This document shows, in pieces, positions 1-9,770 of a DNA stretch of 23,261 nt (positions within the stretch are counted from its first letter, which is position 1; every line of letters starts with the position of its first letter). The position numbers were made by a program, and so were the translations under genes. This stretch comes from Chara braunii (taxonomy: Eukaryota; Streptophyta; Charophyceae; Charales; Characeae), in contig BFEA01000189.1 in NCBI GenBank assembly GCA_003427395.1, positions 2,112,215 through 2,135,475 of the forward strand. The letters are read 5' to 3'. Under the pieces are notes generated by a model that was given only the letters and a program-made list of their open reading frames with translations, searched no databases and was not told the origin of the DNA.

Positions 1-19
1 CTTCAGTCTGGCAACCGTT

Positions 20-135
20 TTAGGGCCTGTAGGGCCTGAATTCGGTTGTCAGGCTGAAATGTCTCCGGGGCCTGTAAGCCCTAAGTTTTAGGCTTTTAGG
101 CTGACTGTCTGGGACGGGCCCTGTAGGGCCCGTGT
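20..135 (+). repeat. Three dispersed GGGCC-TGTA-GGGCC palindromic motifs
   Basis: Near-identical imperfect palindromes occur close to positions 23, 65 and 117. Each has the form GGCC(C)TGTA(G/A)G(G/C)CC, and the last is a perfect 6-bp stem, GGGCCC-TGTA-GGGCCC. They could be protein-binding half-sites or cruciform-forming repeats in the U3 part of an LTR. The function is unknown. Confidence 0.5.
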
Positions 136-320
136 GGCTACGCAGTATGCCACACCCTACCAGTATTGAGGGCACTATTCTGTCACTTTGCGATACGGGT
201 GTCCGCTTTCCTCCTGTATGTACACTACTTTTAAGTCCGTGTTCACGTGTTTACTCAAAGAAAAGTTTATTATGCCTATTTGCAGGATAGCATCCACAGT
301 GAGAGGCCCTCTTTCTCTAC

Positions 321-432
321 TCCTCCTCCTCCTCCTCCTCCTCCTCCTTCTCCTTCTCCTCCTCCTCCTCCTCCTCCTCCTTCTTCTTCTTCTTCTTCTT
401 CTTCTTCTTCTTCTTCTTCTTCTTCTTCTTCC
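321..432 (+). repeat. Compound microsatellite (TCC)n(TTC)n
   Basis: A TCC/CTC array, interrupted by TTC units near 348-356, passes at about 380 into an uninterrupted TTC array. The strand is purely pyrimidine over about 110 nt, so the tract could form triplex (H-DNA). Overlapping frames give poly-Pro, poly-Ser, poly-Leu or poly-Glu, which are artefacts of the repeat. Confidence 0.95.
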
Positions 433-584
433 GACTGGAGACTATTGATACGAGCTGGACAGAGACCAGTGATTGGACTTCGGTGGTAGGAGGACGCGAT
501 ACTCACTGGATTCAAGACATTGGAGACGGTTGGGATTGATACCTGGCGGCATCACAGATCGGACACTGGTTACATCAGGATTCT

Positions 585-690
585 GTATCTCCGACATTGG
601 TGACTTATGTCAACGACATTCTGATTTGTTCGGTGACATTTTGGACTACTATATCGGTGACATTTTGGGATTCTATTTTGGTGACATCTG
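585..690 (+). repeat. Short GTGACATT-type direct repeats
   Basis: The word GGTGACATTTTGG and variants recur about every 25-35 nt (near 600, 640, 657 and 680), separated by short AT-rich spacers. This is a small degenerate tandem array inside the presumed LTR. No coding role is seen. Confidence 0.55.
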
Positions 691-930
691 GTGCTGTCCC
701 TATCTCCCACCTCCATCGTCTCTCCTCCCACCATTCATCTGTGTATGGGTGTAAGGGGCTGAAGCATGATCTATGTATGGCTTCAGACCCCACCATCTCA
801 CGATTGCTTGTGGATTGAGTGATGTCTAGGTGAGTTCAGTCTAGGTGAGTCGGTCCATTTCTCAGACTTCCGCTGCATACATGCTCATCCTATATTGGTT
901 GACCTTTGGTTCTGCCCATATGCAACAGTT

Positions 931-943
931 TGGTATCGGAGCA
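931..943 (+). other. Primer-binding site, initiator Met-tRNA type
   Basis: TGGTATCGGAGCA matches the TGGTATCAGAGC primer-binding site used by many plant LTR retrotransposons (complement of the initiator Met-tRNA 3' end) with one mismatch. It sits 3 nt after a TG...CA-type end and about 745 nt before the gag start, on the gag strand. This fixes the orientation and LTR boundary of element A. Confidence 0.75.
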
Positions 944-1675
944 GACCAATTAAGTTGATCTGCTCACAGGGTAATTCTGATTAGGGAATCGATTGCTTAA
1001 TTAGCACTGCATTGCTATTGAAGATTCAAGTTGCAAAGTTCTATTTTTAATTCGGTATTCTATTCGGTATTGAATTAGGATTGCGATAATTTTTCCGTTT
1101 TTCGCATTGGGGGACATTCATGTTTGCTGGAACCATAAATCGGAAATTCCACGAAATCTCGGAAAATTAGGGTTAAGGTCTGAAATTTTTGCGTATTCTC
1201 CTCCTCCCCCCCCCCCCTAATTGTTGAAATTCCGAAAGTGGACTTCGGCCTTCTGAAAATCGGACTATTTTAGGTTGAAATTTCCAAAAATTTCACGTTT
1301 TTTTCAAAATTCGAGTGTTTCTCCTTTTTTCGCAGACTGTTCGAAATCGTTTACCCCAGAACTGCAACTTCCGGGAAGTTCACTAACAACGGTGAACTCC
1401 CGGATCATAGGTGATCTCAACAGACACCTGATCTGCCGACAATTTAAATTTCGGATTGTAAATCATTAATTATTCTTATTCCTTATATTTATTTATTATT
1501 TTCGAAATTAAATTGTTTGGGGGGGGGAAAGAGCATCTTTTTCTTTTGATTAGGAATCCAGCCCACATTGGGACAGGGACTGTATGTTGATTGGTTGTTC
1601 TGTTCTACCCGTGTTCCCACCCTCCCTACCCTTCCCGTATCTGTGACCACCGAAGTACCACATCAGCCCGCGCCG
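944..1675 (+). other. Untranslated leader of element A
   Basis: AT-rich sequence between the primer-binding site and gag. It includes an imperfect duplication of TTCGGTATT at 1052-1075, a poly-C run near 1205-1217 and a poly-G run near 1519-1527. No gene is supported. Confidence 0.5.
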
Positions 1676-3420
1676 ATGTCGATGGAACAGGACACCGGGG
1701 CACTGCCACGACGCAGTGGCAGGATCGCAGTTCGTAGCCACTCTGTGCTACCTCCACGGCCTATGTATCAGCAACAACGACTCAGGAGAACGACTCCAGC
1801 GGCATCCAGTACCAATGCAGCAGCTGCAGTACTGGTCACCGCAGGGATCCTTCCCGCTTGTCCGGTCCAAGGGGATCACGAGACTTTGGCAGCTTACCTT
1901 CAGCGAGTGCAGGCATTCACTGATGCCGTCGCCACAGCAAAGGCACAGCAAGAGGCAGCAGCAGCAGAACGTCAGCGGCTTGCCAATGAGGCAGCAGCCC
2001 AAGCTCAGCGGACTGCTGAGGCTGACGCAGCGGCTCGAGACAAGCGGAATGCCGCCTGCGCTGAGTCCTTGATTCAGAATGAGAGTCAGTGGACAGCACT
2101 TTCCAAGGCATGACCTTTGTGCCTACGGACGAGCAGGCAGATCCGACACCGGTGGAGGCGGAAAGGAGTACCCTGGCTAACCTAATGCTTTGTATGGTGA
2201 GGGCGGTAATGTGGAATAACATGATGCAGACAGTGCACACGCACAATGGACGGCAGCTGAAACAGACGCAGCAGAGAGAATCTTCAGCTTTGACAGCCGC
2301 CATCCGCACAGCAGCACAACATCAGCAACAACAGCAACAGCTGTTGGCATCCGCCATCACACGTGTCAACAGCATCAAGGCTAAGCCCTCAGCAGCACCA
2401 GACTGCACGACGGACATAGCGAAGCAGCTTGGAGAGCGCATCGACCATGTCGTCAACATCATCGGCGACCTGGGTGACTTTACCAGTCTGGCCACGATCA
2501 CCAGCACGGTGGCCGCCATCAAGACGCACATCACCAACCTGCAGTCACGACCGGAAGCCGCCTCGAAAGCATACAAGATGCCACATTTTAAGACAGACGC
2601 TTTGGCATGGTGGCAAGCCTTCATCACAAAAGCAGCCTGCCACCACGTGCCAGAGGACCTGATGATGACAACACTCTCCAACTCATTGGAGGAGCACAAG
2701 CATTCATAAACAACATGGCGGCCAATCTGGGAACCACCATCGCCAACGCACATCACGTGCGAGCAGCTCGAGCAAATGTGGCACACTCGATTCATGGTCC
2801 GAAATGTAGTTAAGGCGTCCATGAACGACGTCTACTCCAGCTCGCAAGGGAACATGTCAACACGAGACCGGACGATGAAGTGGCAGAAGATAGTAACCAC
2901 TCCTGGTTTCGACTTAAGTTTCCCAAACTTGCGATCCGAATTCTTTTTGTGATCGTGCGCAGGACTGCGGTTGGCACTCGACAACGAGTACGACTATCCT
3001 TCATTCAAGGCCATCCTTGATCGTGCTAACCTGGTCATCCAAACGGATCACAAGGCCGCCAGCAAAAGGCAGTCCCAACCGCAATATGTGGCTAAGCAAG
3101 GCTACCAAAGGCCGGCTCATAACAATGCGGTGATCTTTGACGGATCACCTGATCTCCACGCTATAGCAGCCTCCTCGAGTGATGGAGGAGTTGTCGCAGC
3201 GCTCCCGCCGAAGTGTCCAAAAAGGGTTCAGAAGAACAAGGCGACATGAGGGACGACAACGACGGAGACTGGGCAGCAACCATGGACAGCCTACAACATC
3301 ACCAAGGAAGTTTTTAAACTTCGACAACGGTATGGGTATTGCTTTTGGTGCAACAGTGTAAACCACACTACTGCACAGGGCCCGGACAAGGGCAAGGCAA
3401 AGGTACCCCGTCCAGCTAAC
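1676..3420 (+). pseudogene. Ty3/gypsy gag polyprotein of element A, frameshifted
   Basis: The reading begins at ATG 1676. An Ala/Gln/Arg-rich coiled-coil-like region (to about 2110) continues after a frame change near 2090-2113 into a second frame with a Gln run and a capsid-like segment (KMPHFKTDALAWW, about 2575-2615). A short stretch around 2675-2755 reads in a third frame. The original frame then resumes through GNMSTRDRTMKWQ (about 2850-2890), with stops at 2707 and 2950. A zinc-knuckle remnant CFWC-x4-H lies at 3340-3366, with the fourth ligand (Cys) replaced by Gly. It packaged element RNA originally and cannot now give a full Gag. The family resembles Chara Ty3/gypsy Gags from memory. 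The exact start is uncertain. Confidence 0.7.
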
Positions 3421-3739
3421 TCAGGAAACTGAGTTGCGCACGGAGAGGGGCGACGCCTCTCCACACTCCGCCGGAGCCGATTGCCTTGCTAGCAACCGAT
3501 ATCACTGTTGGGGAGCATGCGTTAGTCGCTGATTCTCGTGACACATACGAGGATTATTCCGCCCAGCTAGTGCCACCATTGGACCAGCCTAGCCACGTGA
3601 CCTAGATAGCGTATGCGTAACTTGTACACCGTCGGCAAGAGAACTGTTTAGCTCGCCACTTATTTTCGAGGACTCGGCTGTCACAGCGTGGTCAAGGCTC
3701 GAGGACCTCGACCGGCTTACGAGAGAGGGCTTCTCTTAG
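3421..3739 (+). other. Gag-protease spacer of element A
   Basis: This stretch lies between the zinc-knuckle remnant and the protease. Partial open frames occur but several stops interrupt them, and no domain is recognised. It is probably decayed inter-domain polyprotein sequence. Confidence 0.4.
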
Positions 3740-4206
3740 ATGCCTCTACCCTCGACCGGATCCTTGCCAAAGCTGCATTGTAACGCATATCTATGCTCCT
3801 ACTTGCACGCTGCAGTACCAACTCCGTTGACGGACGACGGAGTAGTGGTTATCGATCTTCGCTCCTATTTTGTGAAGATTGACCGTGAGCACGCCACCCA
3901 AAGGTACGTCGAAACCGACGCTCATTTGCTCTATATCCGCATTCAAATCGGAAAGGTCACCTGCAGTTCCTTGATTGATTGTGGAGCGTCTCGCAACTTT
4001 ATGAGCCAAGACGACGTACGCAAGTCACACTAGCGGACGACCGCACGCAAAAGTCAATTGACGGCTGCGTTGACGACGTTCCAGTGTACTTTGCGCCCCC
4101 TGCGTGCGAGCCGGTGTCTTTCGACATCCTTAACACCAAGTTGGACATGATTCTATGCATGTCTTGGTTGCGTAGCGCCGATCATCCGGTAAACTTTCAT
4201 AACTGA
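3740..4206 (+). pseudogene. Retroviral-type aspartic protease of element A
   Basis: Two overlapping frames (3740-4033 and 3979-4206) together give a retropepsin-like domain. The active-site loop reads LIDCGASRNF near 3970-4000, equivalent to the canonical D-T/S-G-A, with the catalytic Asp present and Cys in the Thr/Ser position. The C-terminal hallmark MILCMSWLRS is at about 4147-4177, followed by DHPVNF, typical of Ty3/gypsy proteases. A frameshift near 4000-4030 and the stop at 4204 break it. It would have processed the Gag-Pol polyprotein. Confidence 0.7.
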
Positions 4207-4640
4207 ACCGTTCACGTCCGTGATCGGAACGTAGTGATAGTCCCGTGTACGGTCACGACTCCTCACACTTCGATTGCTTGTCACGTGGTTTCCGTTGCAA
4301 GGATTCGCGACGCCATAGCTCAGAATGACGTAGAGGAGATGGGCCTTGTCTTCTTACACGCCCTCCCCTCGACGGACGGACCGACCGCGTCGCCGCCGGA
4401 CCCACGCATTACTCACCTCTTTGATGGATATGGAAACGAGGCTCCCACCGGTTCGGTTCCGGATCGGCCCATACGTCACGAGATTACTCTTGAGACTGTT
4501 GCCGTCCCTCCGCGTGGATGGATCTACCACATGAGCGAAGAGGAACTCGAGGTGCTTCACGCACTCGAGGTGCTTCACGCACAACTCGACGACCTCCTCG
4601 ACAAAGGTTGGATTCGCCCCAGTTGTTGGCCATACGGTGC
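4207..4640 (+). pseudogene. Protease-RT connector and N-terminal edge of reverse transcriptase, element A
   Basis: The frame from 4234 carries SPPDPRITHLFDGYG, then PDRPIRHEI, then the RT-entry signature MSEEELEVLHA...LDDLLDKGWIRPS and WPYGA at about 4627-4640. These are typical of the segment just before the Ty3/gypsy RT fingers. Homology stops there: no YxDD box, RNase H or integrase follows on this strand. An 18-bp in-frame tandem duplication lies within it. The element is truncated by rearrangement or by insertion of the unrelated minus-strand segment. Confidence 0.7.
4546..4581 (+). repeat. Perfect 18-bp tandem duplication
   Basis: CTCGAGGTGCTTCACGCA occurs twice head to tail, duplicating the residues LEVLHA in frame within the RT-entry segment. 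It looks like a replication-slippage event after insertion. Confidence 0.9.
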
Positions 4641-4649
4641 AGGCACTTC

Positions 4650-5579
4650 CACGAAGAGGATCCCCAGAAGCTCACCCTTTGTGTCCGTCCTGCAGGCCTG
4701 GATGACCAATAACTCCACCTCGTCGTCCGATATCTCGTCCTCCTTGCTCCTGTTAGCAGGTTCCGCCCAATGGAAGACGACTTCGAGGAGGCAGAAGTTG
4801 AGTGCCACGTAAGCGTGCCACCACTGTGCCCACTTGACCTCGTTCAGAATCGACACCTCCAACTGCCTAATTTTGAAGGATAGAGCGGGGTCCACAACAG
4901 ACTGCCAGAATGTAGGAGTCGGAGGGAAGGCCGACGGTGGAGAGGCGGTTGCAGTGCATTGAGGCCGGGCGAAAGGACGAAGCTCCGGGAGGAGGACCTC
5001 TGGTGTGGTGGAGGAGACCCGAAACTGGAGATCAATGTCGTTGGCTGTCACGATGCCATCGCGCGGCCGAGCCAGTAATCACACCCACGCAGTCGTGATG
5101 TCCGTTACCCAGTCTCGCAGATGCCGGAAGATTGTGGTATGCCTCGCTGGATGTAGTGTCGTGATGTCGTCTGTAAAGACGACAACGACGGACACGTGGC
5201 TCTCGCCGGGTGGAGACAGGTGTAGGAAGGCCGACACCTCGGCCAATACACGTGCTGCCTCGAACTGCGTGAATAGGAACTCCGCCGCCGGATGAATGGC
5301 CGTTGTGCTAAAGAAGGCCGCAAATCGAAGAAGATCTGGACTCAGTCAAGGAAGCTGTACTTGCCGGATTGCAGAGATGGCTCCCCCGGGTACCATTAGC
5401 CGCTCGCTGATGACTTGTTCGGTGGAAAAAGTCATGGCGATGGCGAGGAGACGAGGGCCGAGAAGAAGAGGGATTAAGGTAGTCGAGATGGTCGTCCTCC
5501 TCCTCCGAGTCGTTGTCGAGGGACGACGTGGATGGTGGAAGAGAAGGGGAAGATGGGAAAGGGCGAAGGTAGGACACAT
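4650..5579 (-). pseudogene. Unrecognised repeat-associated coding segment, broken
   Basis: Read on the minus strand from ATG 5579, one frame stays open apart from a TGA at 5346-5348 and a second TGA near 5080, then runs on to 4575 across the junction with element A. Its protein-like parts include AAFFSTTAIHPAAEFLFTQF, SPPGESHVSVVVVFTDD, an IDLQFRVSSTTPEVLLPEL stretch, and an aromatic, acidic tail with WAQWWHAYVALNF and FHWAEPANRSKEDEISDDE. A neighbouring frame over 5430-5530 reads DNDSEEEDDHLDYLNPSSS, suggesting a further frameshift. I recognise no domain. It may be a gene captured by, or encoded in, a Chara-type repetitive element. Function unknown. Confidence 0.45.
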
Positions 5580-5741
5580 GTCGAATGATTGGGCGAGCCG
5601 ATCGACTTCCCGACACCTTCGGCGCGAGCTACACCGTGTTCACCCCACTATGACCGAGCTCAACTACGCGAAATGGCCCGAAGAGTCGTGGCGCTAGCTT
5701 ACCCAAGCGAGCACATTTCCTCACCTGCATTATGTCCCCTA

Positions 5742-5748
5742 ATTTATA
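5742..5748 (-). promoter_or_regulatory. TATA-box-like TATAAAT
   Basis: On the minus strand, GGTATAAATTAGG sits about 165 nt upstream of the ATG at 5579. It could be the promoter of the unrecognised minus-strand segment or of a solo LTR. It is a single short motif in GC-rich surroundings, so support is weak. Confidence 0.25.
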
Positions 5749-5769
5749 CCGGCCCGGGGTCCAACGTTC

Positions 5770-6970
5770 TCATTTCGGGCCTCTTAACTCCGGGTCTGTC
5801 GTCCGTGGGCCAATTCAGTCATTCTTTGTCTTTTTCGGGCCAGCCGGGGGCGGGCCTTTTCCATTAATTCTAGGTGGCGTTGGGCCTTATCTATGCCCGT
5901 CGGTCTAGTGGTTCATCGCGAAAGGGTTTTTTCATCATTCAGGCTCGGTAGGGTTACACAGACCATATTATTAGTCTGTAATTGGAAGGGGGTTCGACCG
6001 GTAGATTTGTGGGGTGTCCTTCGATGAATAGCTAGGATGTGGTCGATGATATCGGGTCAAGGCCTTGTATCTTTTGCTGCGATATTACGTCGTAATGCTG
6101 TCTTGATTACCGAGTTGGCGTTTTCTATCAGTCCGTTCGATTGCAACATATGGGGAGCAATATTGCAGACTGAGACACCGTGTAGGACCAGGCTCCTCAA
6201 GGCTTCCCCTCATAATTCTGCCTCGTTGTCTGTTAAGATTTCCTCTGCGTCCTGATCCATCCCGAGAAAACGATTGACATACCACGCGATCTCCGCCGCT
6301 TGTCGCGTCTTACAAGGATACGCCTCAATCCATTTCGAAAAGTGATCCACAAACACCACAAGAAGTGAATATTCGCAACTATTTGATCCAGGGGGCACGA
6401 CAATATCTGTGGTATCCATGCTGACCCTTTGGAACTACCGTTCAACTATAATGGGCACTATCGATCTAGGCGGATGAATCTTCGCCTTGTCAGCGACACA
6501 GACGGGACAGTTTCGGACGATGAATTTAACATCGTCGCGAATATTGGACCAATATCATTCGTTTTTATCGATCGCCGCCTCCGTGATCCGGACGACGAAG
6601 TGGGCCGCCGTTTCCTCGTGGGCCGACTTAACCCAGTCGTACCTCATGAACGGATGAGGCACAAACATTCAAATCTCACTACCATCCGTCTTTCGCTTTT
6701 CTAATCGTCGCTCATTCCATCGGTAGTCTCGTGCCCTCTCATTGACCCTCCTCCGGTCCTCCTTAGTGAAGTCTCGGAGGGAGTTTTCAACCACTGTAGT
6801 TATAAAGATGACATATGTCCATACCTCGACCGTTCTAAATCGTCGGGTCTTTTTCAATCCTTCCGACGTGGCTTGGAGAAATCCAGCTTTCGTCAGAATT
6901 TTATCAGTGTGGCACAAAGGACATAACCAGGATTTACCCATATTTTTGTATTGAATGCAGGAACCATGAG
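5770..6970 (-). pseudogene. Integrase of element B, multiple frameshifts
   Basis: The N-terminal linker carries WLCPLCHTDKI (about 6910-6935) and an Arg/Glu-rich helix ending near 6669. A zinc-finger remnant with NCPVC lies at 6498-6512. The catalytic core starts with MDTTDIVVPPG (ATG at 6419), then VFVDHFSKWIEAYPCKT and LTDNEAEL, whose second catalytic Asp is at 6228-6230. After a frame change, SNGLIENAN gives the third catalytic residue, Glu at 6123-6125. A C-terminal KSTGRTPFQL motif lies near 6000, and an Arg/Lys-rich helix ends about 5790. The DDE residues are all present, but stops and shifts (TGA right after NEAEL, TGA near 6060) prevent translation. The usual TDNG glycine is Glu here. 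Confidence 0.75.
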
Positions 6971-7199
6971 CTCAGGAGAAACACCGTTGACAGTCTACCC
7001 ACTCGACATACCCTTCCCCGCTCGGACGCATGGGGACCGAGTAGACTCTCGAGATTGCTTAACAAAAATAGCAAAATTTGTCGGGTAGGGAGAGAAAAGA
7101 GGAAGCTGGGAGGGGAGAAAGAGAACCTTCGGGATGACCTCCAGGCCCCATCGCCATTGTGTCTGCCGATGACTTTTTGGAGATCCGAGGGAGGATGGC
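6971..7199 (-). other. RNase H-integrase spacer of element B
   Basis: The frame from the RNase H domain continues here as a Ser/Pro-rich, presumably unstructured tail with its stop at 7059. No separate domain is visible. Confidence 0.4.
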
Positions 7200-7740
7200 C
7201 ACCTGCCCGTACGAGGGCCCGCCGGTTGGTTCTGGTTCCTTCCACGGTGTGATCTCTTTGCCGTTGGCCATCTTACTAGGCCGGTGCAATCGTGTCAATC
7301 CGTCAGCGTTACCGTGCTTTTCTGTCTTCCGGTGGACGATATCAAAATTGTAATCCTGCAGTCGCACTGCTAAACGTCCGATCATGCCCGTGTAGTTGGT
7401 AAGCCTCTTGAGAGCCAGCAGGGGCTCATGCTCCGAGACAAGGAGGAACTTTTGTCCGTACAAATATGGATTGAAGTGTTGAATCCCCCAAACAATCGCG
7501 TAGCACTCTCCCTGAGGAGCAGAATCGTTTCTCCTCTCGTCCGGTACCGTTCGCGAAGCGTACTCGATGACGTGTTCGCGACCGTCTTTTCCCTTCTGAG
7601 CCAAAATAGTAGAGATTGCTTCGGGCTGCGAGTCGGTAATGAGTATAAATTGTTTCTCGGGTCAGGACGAATCAAAATAGGCGCTGTGGCCAAAGCATCC
7701 TTTAAGGTGGCAAAGGCCCGTTCACATTCGGCGTCCCAAC
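7200..7740 (-). pseudogene. RT connection and RNase H domain of element B
   Basis: A connection-subdomain remnant (ATAPILIRPDPRN, near 7680) is separated by a frameshift from an open frame starting at 7604. That frame has EHVIEYASRTVPDERRN, PQGECYAIVWGIQHFNPYLYG and HEPLLALKRLTNYTGMIGR, ending HRKTEKHGNADGLTRL at about 7275. These are hallmark blocks of Ty3/gypsy RNase H: the family's catalytic Glu in GEC is present, and the usual Asp in T-D-H is replaced, reading SEH here. It would have degraded the RNA strand of the RNA-DNA hybrid. Confidence 0.8.
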
Positions 7741-8690
7741 TCAGTGGTTGGTCCTTCCGTAAAAGATTCGTTCAATTGCTGCGATTCCCTTGATAAATCG
7801 GTGATAGTACGAGGCCAGCCCTAAAATGGCTCGGACCTGCGTCAACGGCGTGGGCATGGGGGCATCTTGAACGACCGCGACCTTTCTCAAATCTGGTCGT
7901 AAGCCTCCCCGGGTCACCACGTATTCTAGGAACGAGATTTCTGAGAGGAAAAACTTACTTTTCTCCAACGCAATCCTGAAGCCATCATCTTGCAACGCCC
8001 CAAGTGTCCACTCGATATGATGTGCATGCTCGTGGAATGATTTTGAGTAGACTAGGATGTCGTTCATATACACAATGACGTAGGAATTAATCTGCCTTGA
8101 GTTAGCCTGATCTTGTTGACGAAATTCTGAAACGTGACGTTCATCGTTCTCTGAAAAGTAGCTGGTGCATTGCAAATTCTCATTCGGCAGCGGACCCACT
8201 GCCAGGTGCCCTTGAATAACACAGACCGTCTTTGGTCGATCCTCTTCCTTGACCAGAATGTGATGAAATCTATGGCGAATATCAAACTTGAACTTACTGA
8301 GATACTTAGCACACCTAATCCCATCCAACAGATCATCAATCCGGGGAAGGGGGTACACATCCTTAATCGTGATATCATTCAACTTCTTGTAATCGATGCA
8401 AATGCGAATGGACCCATTTTTCTTCGGGACTAAGACCACGGGAAACGACCAAGGTACGGTCGCTGGTTCGATCCATCCGTTAGCCTCAAATTCTTTGATT
8501 CTTTGTAATGCTACTTTTCTTTCCGCGAGAAAATACCGGCATGGTTTGCAGCAGATCGGCTGGTGCGTTCCGGTCTGAATTTCGTGTTGAATGACTAAGG
8601 ACAGTCCGGTAGTCGTATCTGTTACACTGTTCGCCCCTTGGTATTCGGTCAGAAATCCGCAATCAATCGATGAGTTTCATTGGGTACATA
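7741..8690 (-). pseudogene. Reverse transcriptase of element B
   Basis: The frame is open from about 8690, although no ATG begins it. It contains FEANGWIEPATVPWSFPVV, LVPKKNGSIRICIDYKKLN and YPLPRIDDLLDGI. A degraded palm follows, and then the catalytic box YMND at 8059-8070, where YMDD is expected. The thumb region includes SKFFLSEISFLEYVVT and ILGLASYYHRFIKGIA, ending at 7741. It overlaps the preceding protease-linker frame by a frameshift near 8650-8690. Asn in place of the first metal-binding Asp should abolish polymerisation. Confidence 0.8.
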
Positions 8691-9767
8691 TTGAGGCACA
8701 TGTCGCTCGTATGGCTGTTCGTATATAGTAACCGTCATGTGCTTCATGCCCATTCTGTGGCTGCTCTCCGCAGGGGGAGCAGAGATGGAGTTGTCCGACC
8801 GCCAGGAAAACACGATGGCGACCATATGAGCATCTTCCTCTCGGATGGCCACGTGTTCTTCCGGGGTCACGTCATCGCTGATATCCTGCCAGCACATTAG
8901 TTTTTCAACGATTTTAATTTCGAGCTCATAGGGTGTAGAGTCGTCGCGCCCAGGGGGTTCCAAAGCCTCACTTTCGGCCCCCTGCCTTAGTAATCGCACC
9001 TCCTTTCCAGAAGACAAGAAGGAACGAGGTAGCCCTGTGATGCCACAAAATGCTCTCTTGTCTCTATATCTCGAGAGAAGCGGGGCAGTGGACTCGTAGA
9101 GGGTCCGAGGGGGTTCCGAAGAGTCGAGCATCCGGGATATTTGTACGAGTGGTTCCCCGAAGATTAGAGCGCGCGTTCGTTGTAGATTTCTTTCTGTAAG
9201 GACAAACATTTTTGTGGTCTTTTGTCGGATTGGGTAACGAATAAGTTGCTGAGCCATATCCTGTATGACAGGATCGACTTCATGTTCGCTGTCGGAGTTG
9301 CTCGATAGTTTAAGTTCCTTTCCCGTTTGATTCAATTCGTGTATTGGTAACTTCCAGGTGATCACCCGGAGGGGTCCTTTGGTTTCAGGCGGGGGTTTCT
9401 GGGTCGAGGGCGGTGTGGTCCGAAGAGTCAACCGCATCCGAGTCGGAATAACATATCGTTTACCGCCCGTGTTTCGAAGGACGACGGATCGCCTCTCAAA
9501 ACCCTGGTTGGCTCGCAATGCGGTGAGGGCTGGTAATGCCAGAAGGACATCATAGGTGTTTACATCCAGTACTATCACGTCTCCTAGTGCGTGAACTTTT
9601 CCTAATTGAAACGCGACGTTCGTCATTTTCCCTACCGCTTTGATTTTCTCTTCGTCCGCTGAGACGAGATGATCTCCTTCCCTCAAGATGATCAAATCCT
9701 TCCTTCTTCCCGCCCGTTTTACAGCTCTGAATGAGATAGCCAGTACCGCACCTCCCGAATTGATATA
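8649..9767 (-). pseudogene. Protease C-terminal part plus protease-RT linker of element B
   Basis: An open frame of about 370 codons, unusually long for this element. It begins after TAA 9768-9770 with YINSGGAVLAIS, the retropepsin active-site loop with Asn where the catalytic Asp should be (9759-9761). It continues with LGDVIVLDVNTYDVLLALPA, the second half of the protease fold. A long hydrophilic linker follows, with EHEVDPVIQDMAQQLIRYP and TPEEHVAIREED, to the stop at 8649. The first half of the protease lies across the insert at 9771-10255. Confidence 0.65.
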
Positions 9768-9770
9768 TTA

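Larger units (their letters stand above)
1..928 (+). mobile_element. Probable LTR-like left part of retroelement A
   Basis: This stretch lies immediately upstream of a tRNA-Met-type primer-binding site, where a 5' LTR should end. The TGCAACA at 921-927 gives a plausible CA terminus three bases before the site. It contains the GGGCC-TGTA-GGGCC motifs, a long pyrimidine microsatellite and short GTGACATT repeats. The left boundary is not visible, no second LTR copy was found, and no protein-coding gene is supported. Apparent ORFs over 188-490 are translations of the microsatellite. The LTR assignment is inferred from the primer-binding site and the downstream gag. Confidence 0.4.

Noticed and set aside
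188-515. ORFs encoding long poly-Leu, poly-Pro/Ser or poly-Glu/Gly
   Set aside because: They are translations of the (TCC)n(TTC)n microsatellite in different frames, with no domain or conserved flank.
5902-6000. tRNA-like A box (GGTCTAGTGGTTCATCG) and B box (GGTTCGACCG)
   Set aside because: The spacing is about 90 nt, the B box is imperfect, no cloverleaf can be drawn, and the region reads as the integrase C-terminus on the other strand.
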